Source of the DNA: Prevotella sp.
GTDB lineage: Bacteria; Bacteroidota; Bacteroidia; Bacteroidales; Bacteroidaceae
Assembly (NCBI GenBank): GCA_016286995.1
Contig: JAEEVA010000013.1
Location: 1 to 64,000 of the forward strand
Length of the DNA: 64,000 bases
Reading direction: 5' to 3'
Shown here: piece after piece, positions 5,799-13,701 of the stretch
How the letters are laid out: every line of letters starts with the position of its first letter
How positions within the stretch are numbered: position 1 is the first letter of the stretch
The notes under the pieces: model-generated
What the model was told of the DNA's origin: nothing
The model's input: only the letters and a program-made list of their open reading frames with translations
Databases searched by the model: none
Position numbers and translations under genes: made by a program

Positions 5799-8324
5799 TT
5801 ATTTCTTGATGGAGTCGTCGTCCTTGTTGCCATAGTGGGACTCGGCATACTGGCCATAGTTGCCGTAGTTGCCATAGTTACCATAGCCGTACTTGCCGTA
5901 GCCATAGCGGCCATAGCCATAGCGGCCGTACTTGCCGTACTTGCCATAGCCATAGTAGTAGCCATACTTACGGCGGGACATGTCGATACCATTGAGGACC
6001 ACACAAGGATTGGGCATCTTACCCTCCTGGGCCAGCTGGTTGAGCAGGGCGAAGGACGACTTCGGGGTATAGTCTGCACGGCAGACGAATACCGTGAGGT
6101 CAGCCTGCTGGCCAATCTGCAGGGTATCGGTGACCAGACCGACAGGTGCCGTATCGAAGATGACATAGTCGTACATCTCGCGCAGGAGCTTCACAATGTC
6201 GGCAAAATTGTCACGTGCCAGCAACTCGGTGGGGTTGGGCGGTACAGGACCAGCGAGAAGCAGGTCGAGGTTGTCGTTAACGCCCGACTTACGAATCTGG
6301 TTCATGACATCGCTCTTGGTGACCTTGTCGATTGTCAGGATGGAAGTGATGCCCTCGAAGCGGTCGTGGATGTTGAACAGTCGACCCAGAGCCGGCTTAC
6401 GGATATCGAGACCGCAGAGAATGACCTTCTTGCCAAGGAGTGCGAAGGACACTGCGAGGTTGGCAGCATTGAACGTCTTACCCTCTCCCGACGTGCTGGA
6501 GGTGAACAGGATGACCTTCTCGTCGCCCTTGAGCATAAACTGGATGTTGGTACGCATAGAGCGGAAGATTTCGTCGATCTGGTTGTTCTTGTTGGCCTGT
6601 ACCACGATGCCTGCCTTGTCCTTGACATTCTCGGAAGCCACAGCCACGTCGGCAATGATGGGCAGGTTGGTGAGACGAGCCACATCCTCATGGCCCTCCA
6701 CCTTATAGCGGAACAGGGAGAGCAGCCAGATGACAAGGAATGGAAGGCCGATACCTAGCACCAGAGCTCCCAACAGGATGATGGCACGCCTTGGGCTGAC
6801 CTGACCTTCGAACAACGGCTCATCAATCAGCTTGCCATTGTCGGCAGTCGCCGACAGTGCGATGCTGTTCTCCTCACGCTTCTGGAGCAGCAGCATGTAG
6901 AGGTTAGACTTGACGTCCTGCTGACGACCCACCTGACTGAGGACACGCTCCTGGATAGGTGCTGCAGAGACACGTCCCTGGAACATGGCATACTGCGACT
7001 GGATGCCCTTGCGTGCGATGTCGGCAGAGCGGCGTGCCTGCATCAAGGCTGTCTTGATGCTCGACTGCAGCTCGTCGATGGTCGCTGTCAGCGTCTGTAC
7101 CTGCGGTGCCTGTTCGCTGGCAGCCTTCAACAGGCGGTTACGATCCTGTACTGCCTGGTTGTAGTTGTTGATGAGCGACACGGAAGCGCCGTCGGTGAGA
7201 CCCACGTTAGAGGGAATGATCTCGTACTGGTTCTTAGGATTGTTGACATATTCGCGCAGGTAGTCGAGCATCTGCACCTTGGAGTCAGCCTCCGACAGAC
7301 GTGCCGAGAACTCGTTGGACATCTGCACAGACTGTGAGGCATCGCTGAGCGACGTCACAGCATTGCGGCGCTTGAAGCTCTCAATCTCGCTCTCTGTAGA
7401 GCCCAACTCCTGACTGATCTTTGCCATACGGTCGTTGATGAACTCCTCGGTACGCAGGGCCACCTCGTTCTTGTCGGCATTGGCCTGACGGTTGTAGCAG
7501 ATGACCAGCTGCCGGAGCACGTCCATACCACGGCGGTAGTTCTTATCGGTCAGCGTCAGTTCAGCGACAGAAGTCAGCTTCGACGTCGGTGAAATGGACA
7601 GCTTACTCAGGTAGTCGGTAGCCACAGCCATGGGCGGACGGATGGTCACGATATAGATAGCACCTTCTTCCCATTCCTTGCCAGGCACCTTGGTCATGGT
7701 GAGTGTGCCCAATGACGTCTTGAAGGCTGCAGGAAGCGACTTAATCTTGCGGGTAAAAGGCTTCTCCTCCTTGCCGGTTCCAAATGCCGTACCTTCAATC
7801 ATATAGACTGAGTCTTCGCGCCACACCTTCATCTTCATGGACTGCACCTTCTCGAGCAACACCATATCGAGTGAATCGAGATGCTGCGGGTCCAGATCGA
7901 TGGTGAAGGGCTGGGTATTGTAGAGTATCGGCTTGATGACGCGTCCCACTGCTCTATACTGTGTATAGAGTTTCAGATCCTTGACGACGTCGCGCAACAG
8001 GACACGCGAGTTGAGCACCTCTATCTCATTGTCGATACCGGTAGAGTTGGTGAGGAAACCCAGATCCTGCACGTTGGCCAGCATTTCGTTCGGGTTACGC
8101 TTTCTCTCCTGGTCCTTGATGAGTACACGTGCCGACACACGATAGACCGGTTCGGCATAGCGCAGATAGATGAGTGCGCCACACACAAAGATGATGAGTG
8201 ACAGCAGGAACCACTGCCAGTTCAAGACTAACACTGCATAAATGTTTCGCCAGCTGAAGGAAAATTCCTGATCATTAGCTGCAGCGTTTTCATTTTGCAC
8301 CATTTTTGCTAATTCTTCTTCCAT
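5799..8324 (-). CDS. Wzc-like polysaccharide co-polymerase / tyrosine autokinase
   Basis: 841 residues. The protein has an N-terminal Wzz domain with a first membrane helix (about 35-55) and a long coiled periplasmic region. A second membrane helix (about 515-535, RAIILLGALVLGIGLPFLVIW) precedes a cytoplasmic BY-kinase domain. Walker A is SSTSGEGKTFNAAN (about 607-620), Walker A' is VILCGLDIRKP and Walker B is YVIFDTAPVGL. The C-terminal tail (about 787-841) has 18 tyrosines, mostly as (K/R/N)YG steps, a very long version of the usual tyrosine cluster. It controls chain length and export with the Wza-like protein. It is the first gene of the operon, with a leader of about 160 nt and its own promoter. 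Confidence 0.93.
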   Translation of the reverse strand: MEEELAKMVQNENAAANDQEFSFSWRNIYAVLVLNWQWFLLSLIIFVCGALIYLRYAEPVYRVSARVLIKDQERKRNPNEMLANVQDLGFLTNSTGIDNEIEVLNSRVLLRDVVKDLKLYTQYRAVGRVIKPILYNTQPFTIDLDPQHLDSLDMVLLEKVQSMKMKVWREDSVYMIEGTAFGTGKEEKPFTRKIKSLPAAFKTSLGTLTMTKVPGKEWEEGAIYIVTIRPPMAVATDYLSKLSISPTSKLTSVAELTLTDKNYRRGMDVLRQLVICYNRQANADKNEVALRTEEFINDRMAKISQELGSTESEIESFKRRNAVTSLSDASQSVQMSNEFSARLSEADSKVQMLDYLREYVNNPKNQYEIIPSNVGLTDGASVSLINNYNQAVQDRNRLLKAASEQAPQVQTLTATIDELQSSIKTALMQARRSADIARKGIQSQYAMFQGRVSAAPIQERVLSQVGRQQDVKSNLYMLLLQKREENSIALSATADNGKLIDEPLFEGQVSPRRAIILLGALVLGIGLPFLVIWLLSLFRYKVEGHEDVARLTNLPIIADVAVASENVKDKAGIVVQANKNNQIDEIFRSMRTNIQFMLKGDEKVILFTSSTSGEGKTFNAANLAVSFALLGKKVILCGLDIRKPALGRLFNIHDRFEGITSILTIDKVTKSDVMNQIRKSGVNDNLDLLLAGPVPPNPTELLARDNFADIVKLLREMYDYVIFDTAPVGLVTDTLQIGQQADLTVFVCRADYTPKSSFALLNQLAQEGKMPNPCVVLNGIDMSRRKYGYYYGYGKYGKYGRYGYGRYGYGKYGYGNYGNYGNYGQYAESHYGNKDDDSIKK

Positions 8325-8463
8325 TTCAAAAAATTATTATTTGTTTCAATATTTCCAAAAAAGCTATTAGACAACTTCCCAATACACAGGTAATAATCTG
8401 TTGATTATCAGTGCATTAGCTTAACATTATATTTTTATAACAAAATACAACAAGGGGATAGAC

Positions 8464-8477
8464 GAAAATCGATTTTC
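8464..8477. promoter_or_regulatory. Perfect palindrome just downstream of the EPS promoter
   Basis: GAAAATCGATTTTC is a perfect 14-bp palindrome that begins about 7 nt after the predicted transcription start of the Wzc operon. It could be a repressor operator or the first structure of the leader RNA. The rest of the roughly 160-nt leader (8325-8463) shows no ORF. Confidence 0.45.
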
Positions 8478-8489
8478 CCTTATCGGGTG

Positions 8490-8521
8490 CAAAATTACAA
8501 AGAAAAGGCGAAAAAACCAAA
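8490..8521 (-). promoter_or_regulatory. Bacteroidetes promoter of the exopolysaccharide operon
   Basis: On the minus strand TTTG (8518-8521) is followed after exactly 20 bases by TAATTTTG (8490-8497). This matches the Bacteroidetes TTTG / TAnnTTTG consensus. Transcription should start near 8484, giving a long leader before the ATG at 8324. Confidence 0.8.
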
Positions 8522-8570
8522 GGAAAACTGAAAAAACATTCAAGGAAGATACAAAATAAGGAGGAAACCT

Positions 8571-8626
8571 CACACAGATCTGTGTGACAATAAAATCTGT
8601 GTGACAATAAAATCGGAGTTTCTCCG
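8571..8626. promoter_or_regulatory. Palindrome, tandem 17-mers and small hairpin upstream of the NusG-like gene
   Basis: CACACAGATCTGTGTG (8571-8586) is a perfect 16-bp palindrome. ATCTGTGTGACAATAAA occurs twice head to tail (8578-8594 and 8595-8611). CGGAG-TTT-CTCCG (8614-8626) can form a small hairpin. All lie within 90 bp of the NusG-like start codon, in the divergent intergenic region, so they are candidates for autoregulation. I found no good -7 box for the plus strand here. Confidence 0.5.
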
Positions 8627-8661
8627 TTAGAGATAATATTAGGGTTCGAAAATGAAGAGAA

Positions 8662-9723
8662 ATGAAGGAATTGGACAAGGATAGGGCGTACTGGTTTGTC
8701 GTTGGCTCGATGAGTGTGAACCGTGAGATTCAGATTTGCGACGACCTGCGGCTAAAAGACATAGAGTGCTTTGTTCCACTGAGATACGAGGTGAAGGTCG
8801 TGAGACGCCGGAAACAGGAGACCCTGGTTCCGGCCATCCGTGGTCTGCTGTTCATCCACGACCGCGAAGAAGCTGTTGAGCAATACATTGCCAGCTCCAA
8901 GCATCGCTTGTTCTTTCGTAAGTTCAGCTATGCCGACCACAAGGAGAAGATGACCGTCGACGACCAGCAGATGGCACGTTTCATGGCTTTTGTTACGGAG
9001 AACCAAGAGCGGGACCTGTCGTACTATTCCCCTGAGGAGGTGACGTGGCAGGAAGGAGAGACTGTGAGGGTGACCATCGGCACGAAGAAGTATGAAGGGC
9101 AGATTGTGCGTATCAAAGGTAAGCGTCGGAAGCAGTTTGTGGTATCGATACCCGACCTGGCCTATGCAGCCATTGAGCTGACTCCTGACCTTTTGGAGGA
9201 AGTCAGCGGAAACCAGCAGCAGTCCCATGCTGCGAACAGACAGGCCAGCAAGCAGGCAGAGGACGACAGGGACGACCACCGTTCGAAGAACCTGGAGCTG
9301 GACAAGCGCATCCTGTTTGAGAAAGCTTTCAAGCTGCTGTTTGTGCTGACAGGTCAGCAGACAGCGCAGATCAGGGAATATCAGGTGACGAAGAAGGAGC
9401 TGGTGAGGGTGATGAAGCGTGTGGCGCCCTACAAGGGATATACCAACACCCTGGAGGCTGAGCTGGCGCTCCCCCTGTTTATGGGTGCCTGGGCCTTAGG
9501 CGACAATACCGAAGGTGCCACCGAACGCCTGAAGACCTCGTTGGAGAAGTTGCCAGACACCAGTATGCTGAAATTCCGCATGCGTTTCTATCTGGCCAAG
9601 GTCACCCATGACGAGCAGGAGCTGGCGCGTATCATGGAGATTGTCAAAGGCTGGAACCACCGTAAGCTGCAAAGGAAGCAGCAAGCCTTCATGGATGAAG
9701 CCGGTGGACTGTTTAAAATTTGA
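8662..9723 (+). CDS. NusG-like transcription antiterminator (UpxY type) with C-terminal extension
   Basis: 353 residues. An NGN domain spans about 9-115 (AYWFVVGSMSVNREIQI, then PAIRGLLFIHDREE). A KOW-type segment follows at about 130-175 (EGETVRVTIGTKKYEGQIVR). UpxY proteins are NusG paralogues that prevent premature termination in Bacteroides capsule operons. They are usually the first gene of the locus and under 200 residues. This one is divergent from the operon and carries about 170 extra, mostly helical residues after a Gln/Ser/Asp-rich linker (185-207). It probably acts on the long leader of the Wzc operon. Its 3' end overlaps the convergent HhH gene by 11 bp. Confidence 0.8.
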   Translation: MKELDKDRAYWFVVGSMSVNREIQICDDLRLKDIECFVPLRYEVKVVRRRKQETLVPAIRGLLFIHDREEAVEQYIASSKHRLFFRKFSYADHKEKMTVDDQQMARFMAFVTENQERDLSYYSPEEVTWQEGETVRVTIGTKKYEGQIVRIKGKRRKQFVVSIPDLAYAAIELTPDLLEEVSGNQQQSHAANRQASKQAEDDRDDHRSKNLELDKRILFEKAFKLLFVLTGQQTAQIREYQVTKKELVRVMKRVAPYKGYTNTLEAELALPLFMGAWALGDNTEGATERLKTSLEKLPDTSMLKFRMRFYLAKVTHDEQELARIMEIVKGWNHRKLQRKQQAFMDEAGGLFKI

Positions 9724-11746
9724 ACCGCGCCTGCAGGAGGATGTCTGGCTGAGAAGACGCGTCGATCTGCTGTAGTCCGCTGGAGATGACTGCCCGGTCG
9801 AAATAGTTCAGCACGCCCAGTTTGGCTGCCAGCATCCATCGGCCCACGTCAGCCCTTGCCAGGACTGAGTAGCGTATGCCATGACCATAGTTCACAGGAA
9901 AGGAGAAATCGTAGAGCACGGAGGGATCATACTGGTAGATGCGGCTGTCATAGTCGTCGGTATGGAACCATCCGATATTCGCTGAGACGCGCAGCATCCT
10001 ATACTGCCAGGAAGCCTGCTGGCTGACCATGACTCCCCGGCTGTTACCTGTCTGCGTATGGAAGAGCACCCCATCAGCCTGTGTCTGGAGTGTCAGGCGA
10101 GCCAGTGGAAAGGAGAGCAACAGACGTCCGCGGTGTTCATAACGGTTGCGAAGCAGCGTCTTTGTGTCGTTGTCACGCTGACGAAGATGGAAGCGGTAAC
10201 GTCCTTCGAGTGTATACCTCTTATATAATACGCGTGCGAAGAGCAAGGCATCCACAGCGTCGCTGGTGGTGCTCACCAGATAGCGTGGTCCAGGGAAATG
10301 AGCATAGTCAACATAGCCCTGCAGCTGTAGGGAGCGCGACGGCGACCATGCCAGTCCAGTATAGAGGCCATGCTCGTTCTGTACGCTGGAGCCCTCACTG
10401 AAGCTACGGGCATGGAAGGCCGTATAGCGCTGTTCATAATAGCGATGCAACACCATGGCAGTCCATTCTTCGGATAACCTATATCTCAGCATGTGGAGTG
10501 CTGCCAATGCTCCGCTGCGATTCATGGCCGTTTCTCCCGAGAACGAGAAGCGGTGGTTGGTGTAGCCATAGTCGAGGGAGACGTTGAGGAAGTCGTTGCC
10601 GGAGAGTGCGTCACGCCGGTAGAGCTGGGACGAGGAGGACGTATAGGGCACTATGCGGCGGTCGAAATGGGTGAAGACGGCGTTGAAGTTGAGAAAGGGC
10701 AAGCCTTTCCGAGCAGTAGCTGTCGAGTCAGACAGCTTCTTAAGGGAAGGTTTCCAGCTGAGGCGGAAGCCCAGGTCCAGCTCATGGGTATTGTCTTTCT
10801 TTGCAAGTTCTGCCTCTGTGCGGTGATAGCCGTCAGAGACGATGGTACGTACGGAGCCATTGCTGTTGAGGGTGGCATCCACAGGGCGATAGGACGCAAA
10901 GGCCGTAACCTTCCAATGGTCAGAGAGGCGTACGGTTGCTGCCGCTCCTCGCAGGAAGTTAGAGGCAGAGCGTGAGGAGTAAGCTGTCAGCACGTGGCTG
11001 GAGCGTCCTAGTGATGACAGCGAAGCCAGTTTTCCCAGATAGAACGCCGTATTCATCACCAGACCCATACCCATCTGCACGCGATACATACCCACATTCA
11101 GTTCCTCCAGTCTGCCGGTGTTGCGCAGCTGGAAATAATAGGAGTAATGGTCGTAGCCCAGCTTGTTTTTGTTGGCAAAGAACGGTTCTCCCGCATCCTG
11201 GGCTGCCGTCAGTCCGAATTTCAGGCGATCGCGGCTGTTGAACTGATAGCGGATGTCATGGCGATAGGGATAGCCCGCATAGCCTTGGCGGTCACCTTTC
11301 CGTTGATACAGTGGAATCTTGACCGTTGTCATCACCTGTTGCTTGCCCTCTTTCAGCATTTTCGACCAGTCCAGACGTTGTCGTTGGGGCGCCTCATCAC
11401 CTATTTCCACGAAACACAGCAGGAGGCGGCGTGTGTTCCAGTCGAGGCTCTTGATCATCATGAGTTCGTTGAGCGTCCGCAAGGGATGGTAGCGGTCTAT
11501 GTAGGCCACGATCTCCTCGACCTGCTGTGATGAGAGGAAAGGCAGGCTTTCCAATTCCTCGCGGGAGGTCTGGTTCAGGTTGATTTTTTGTTCTGCCAGA
11601 TTCGCGAGGAACTCCATGGCATCCTCGCTATACGCCTCTTCCACATCCTCGGCGGTCATCCAGTCGCGCAGTACCTCCTGCCAGTCACTTTGGGCAGAGA
11701 CTGTCTGGGGAAAGAGACAAACTACAATCAGCCAGAGGTATTTCAT
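9713..11746 (-). CDS. Helix-hairpin-helix protein with predicted outer-membrane barrel
   Basis: 677 residues. A signal peptide (MKYLWLIVVCLFPQTVSAQ) precedes helix-hairpin-helix segments like those of ComEA (about 55-110, INLNQTSREELESLPFLSSQ). About 500 residues of alternating amphipathic strands follow, ending in LLQARFKF, a typical C-terminal barrel strand with a terminal Phe. The domain order suggests a surface or periplasmic DNA-binding head fused to a barrel, possibly for DNA uptake, but the function is unproven. The -7 box TATTTTTG ends only 4 nt before the ATG, so the mRNA is probably leaderless. It converges on the NusG-like gene with an 11-bp overlap. Confidence 0.7.
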   Translation of the reverse strand: MKYLWLIVVCLFPQTVSAQSDWQEVLRDWMTAEDVEEAYSEDAMEFLANLAEQKINLNQTSREELESLPFLSSQQVEEIVAYIDRYHPLRTLNELMMIKSLDWNTRRLLLCFVEIGDEAPQRQRLDWSKMLKEGKQQVMTTVKIPLYQRKGDRQGYAGYPYRHDIRYQFNSRDRLKFGLTAAQDAGEPFFANKNKLGYDHYSYYFQLRNTGRLEELNVGMYRVQMGMGLVMNTAFYLGKLASLSSLGRSSHVLTAYSSRSASNFLRGAAATVRLSDHWKVTAFASYRPVDATLNSNGSVRTIVSDGYHRTEAELAKKDNTHELDLGFRLSWKPSLKKLSDSTATARKGLPFLNFNAVFTHFDRRIVPYTSSSSQLYRRDALSGNDFLNVSLDYGYTNHRFSFSGETAMNRSGALAALHMLRYRLSEEWTAMVLHRYYEQRYTAFHARSFSEGSSVQNEHGLYTGLAWSPSRSLQLQGYVDYAHFPGPRYLVSTTSDAVDALLFARVLYKRYTLEGRYRFHLRQRDNDTKTLLRNRYEHRGRLLLSFPLARLTLQTQADGVLFHTQTGNSRGVMVSQQASWQYRMLRVSANIGWFHTDDYDSRIYQYDPSVLYDFSFPVNYGHGIRYSVLARADVGRWMLAAKLGVLNYFDRAVISSGLQQIDASSQPDILLQARFKF

Positions 11747-11750
11747 GATG

Positions 11751-11758
11751 CAAAAATA
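11751..11758 (-). promoter_or_regulatory. -7 box of the HhH/barrel gene
   Basis: On the minus strand TTCGTATTTTTG, then CATC, then the ATG of the gene. The TAnnTTTG box ends 4 nt before the start codon, so transcription must start at or within a base or two of the ATG. Confidence 0.7.
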
Positions 11759-11763
11759 CGAAA

Positions 11764-11794
11764 TAGTTCATAGTTCATAGCTCATAGTTCATAG
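11764..11794. repeat. Period-7 array (GTTCATA)
   Basis: About four 7-base units, GTTCATA GTTCATA GCTCATA, then GTTCATA. They sit between the divergent promoters of the HhH/barrel gene and the DUF4294 gene. This is the one heptad array here that is not next to a stop codon. Confidence 0.75.
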
Positions 11795-11864
11795 TTTTTT
11801 TGCGTGTGACACCAATTTTTTACTTTTTTAATTTTTCAATTTTTTATTTTTTTATTTTTCTTCG

Positions 11865-11872
11865 TACTTTTG
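11865..11872 (+). promoter_or_regulatory. -7 box of the DUF4294 gene
   Basis: TTCGTACTTTTG gives a TAnnTTTG box (TACTTTTG). It ends 9 nt before the ATG at 11882, so the 5' UTR would be only a few nucleotides. No clear -33 TTTG is seen in the T-rich sequence upstream. Confidence 0.65.
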
Positions 11873-11881
11873 CGGACGATT

Positions 11882-12505
11882 ATGAGAACGATATTCCTGG
11901 CAATGGTGCTTTTCATGGTCCTGGACAGTGTGGCACAGACCACTAAGACCCGGGATGGCGAGGTGGATATGGACAGTCCTACCTTTGTTCCCACTGTGAG
12001 GGTCGGCAAGGTGGTGGAAGGCGGTGACAGCATCCAGTATATGGAGATGAACAACGTCTACGTCTTTCCTCCCGTGGAGTTCAGCAGTGAGAAACAGGCT
12101 GCTGCCTATATGCGTCTGGTGAAGAATGTGAAAACTGTGCTGCCCATTGCCAAGGAGGCCAACATGATCATGCTGGAGACCGCTGAATATCTGGAGACGC
12201 TGCCCGACAAGAAAGCCAAGGAGGAACATATCAAGCGCGTCGAGAAGGGTATCATCAAGGAATACAAGCCCCGCATGAAGAAGCTGACCTACTCGCAGGG
12301 TAAGCTGCTCATTAAGCTGATACACCGTGAGAGCAAGTCGTCAAGCTATGAGCTGATACAAGCCTTCATGGGTCCTATGCGAGCTGGCTTCTATCAGGCC
12401 TTTGCCTGGGCCTTCGGAGCGTCGCTGAAGAAAGAATACGACCCCGAGGGCATTGACCGATTGACCGAGCGCATCGTGCTGATGGTAGAGGCGGGGCAGT
12501 TGTGA
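11882..12505 (+). CDS. DUF4294 family exported protein
   Basis: 207 residues from the ATG at 11882. A TTG four codons upstream is in frame but lies inside the promoter, so I reject it. A signal peptide (MRTIFLAMVLFMVLDSVAQ) is followed by a charged, mostly helical domain. That domain contains YMEMNNVYVFPPVEFSSEKQ and GKLLIKLIHRESKSSSYELI, matching the Bacteroidetes-specific DUF4294 family as I know it. It is predicted to be periplasmic or lipid-associated, and the biochemical function is unknown. The gene appears monocistronic. Its stop codon is followed at once by a GTGAAGA heptad array, and it converges with the glutaminyl cyclase gene. Confidence 0.75.
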   Translation: MRTIFLAMVLFMVLDSVAQTTKTRDGEVDMDSPTFVPTVRVGKVVEGGDSIQYMEMNNVYVFPPVEFSSEKQAAAYMRLVKNVKTVLPIAKEANMIMLETAEYLETLPDKKAKEEHIKRVEKGIIKEYKPRMKKLTYSQGKLLIKLIHRESKSSSYELIQAFMGPMRAGFYQAFAWAFGASLKKEYDPEGIDRLTERIVLMVEAGQL

Positions 12506-12535
12506 GAGTGAAGAGTGAAGAGTGAAGAGGGAAGA
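12503..12535 (+). repeat. Period-7 array (GTGAAGA) after the DUF4294 stop
   Basis: The TGA stop runs into GAGTGAAGAGTGAAGAGTGA and a GAAGAGG unit, about four copies of a GAAGAGT heptad. The same heptad occurs at 16669-16733 and 59938-59965. Confidence 0.8.
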
Positions 12536-12574
12536 GCCTCAGCGTACTGGACCAGAGAGAAAGGGGGAAGAGGG

Positions 12575-13648
12575 CTATTCAGAGAAGAGGAGTTGCACCA
12601 GGGTCTGGCCTACGGCCTGGAGCGTGTTTTTGTCAAGGTGCTGCATGTCATCACTGACGGTATGCCACGTAGGTCCGAAGCTGCTTTGAACACAGTCGGG
12701 ATAGTGGTTGATGATGTCGATACAGGGAATGTGCGCCTGTTCGTTGACGGGAACATGGTCGTCGGTGACACCCCCACCCTCCTTGTTTACAAAGATGCTG
12801 CCATAGCCTGCAGCAGCGGCAGCCCGCCAGACCTTGTCGACGATGGCGCTGGCATAGTGCAGGGAATAGCTCTCGCGATAGAATTTAGCCCCCTGGCCAC
12901 CCACCATATCGAGCAGGATGGCAAACTGATAACGCTGGGCGTCTGACGAGGATGGCGATACGGCACTCTGATCGAGGGGACCCTGATAGTTCTTGGCCCA
13001 ATACTGAGCGCCCAAAGCCCAAGAGTCAGCATCGGCTGTGTCTTCCCATTGGGGTACGCCCCAGTCTTCAGCATCGAAGCAGATGAAATCGACGACATAT
13101 TGTGCTGAGTCGTGCTGTTGCAGCAGACGAGCCAGCTCAAGCATCACGGCGACACCTGAGGCGCCATCGTTGGCGGCCATGACTGGCTTGCGCCAGTTGG
13201 ACTCGTCAGGGTCGTTGTCAGCCCAGGGACGACTGTCCCAGTGGGCGCAGATGAAGATGCGAGGCAGGTGGGAGGAACCCGACGCTGATGCGTTGGGAAC
13301 AGAGGCGGAAGCGATGATGTTGGTGGCTTTCAGGAGGGTGCCGTCATAGCCTTTCAGGTCGGCTTTCTGCGTCTGCACCTGATAGCCGTATTCACGGAAT
13401 TTCTTCTGAATCCAGTCGCTACACTGTTCGTGGGCGTCGCTATTCATGGTACGAGGTCCGAAACTGCACTGAGCTGCACAGAAGGCATAGGCCGAATCGG
13501 CATTGAACTCAATACTGACCACAGGCTGGCTGTTCTGCTGGCTCTTCTTTGTGGTACTACAGCTGCAGAAGAAAGGTAAAAGGGAGAAAAGGCAGACGGG
13601 TAATAAACCCCTCACCATCCTTTGTACCTTACAAAAACATGTCTTCAT
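12575..13648 (-). CDS. Periplasmic glutaminyl-peptide cyclotransferase (M28 family)
   Basis: 357 residues. A lipoprotein signal ends in FFCSCS. The M28/glutaminyl cyclase domain carries the metal ligands in CAHWDSRPWADND, NDGASGVAVMLELARLL and FICFDAEDWG. A late His is in TWHTVSDDMQHL. The DSRPWADND and FDAEDWG forms match the Bacteroidetes (Porphyromonas, Prevotella, Tannerella) type II glutaminyl cyclases. These cyclise N-terminal Gln exposed after signal peptidase I cleavage, protecting exported proteins. It is the third gene of an Lrp - C26/M19 - cyclase operon, starting 53 bp after the fusion gene. A plain M28 aminopeptidase is the alternative. Confidence 0.8.
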   Translation of the reverse strand: MKTCFCKVQRMVRGLLPVCLFSLLPFFCSCSTTKKSQQNSQPVVSIEFNADSAYAFCAAQCSFGPRTMNSDAHEQCSDWIQKKFREYGYQVQTQKADLKGYDGTLLKATNIIASASVPNASASGSSHLPRIFICAHWDSRPWADNDPDESNWRKPVMAANDGASGVAVMLELARLLQQHDSAQYVVDFICFDAEDWGVPQWEDTADADSWALGAQYWAKNYQGPLDQSAVSPSSSDAQRYQFAILLDMVGGQGAKFYRESYSLHYASAIVDKVWRAAAAAGYGSIFVNKEGGGVTDDHVPVNEQAHIPCIDIINHYPDCVQSSFGPTWHTVSDDMQHLDKNTLQAVGQTLVQLLFSE

Positions 13649-13701
13649 CGCTTTTATTTATTATCCTTTTAACGTTTGTCTTTTCAACCCTTTTTATCTT
13701 T

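Noticed and set aside
5784..6758. 324-codon plus-strand frame opposite the Wzc-like gene
   Set aside because: It starts with an artificial Ala/Ile/Val-rich run that is the complement of the tyrosine-tail repeats. The Wzc frame has clear kinase motifs.
13260..13330. Ser/Ala-rich stretch in the glutaminyl cyclase as repeat-derived
   Set aside because: The residues look repetitive (ASASVPNASASGSS), but the DNA shows no regular period.
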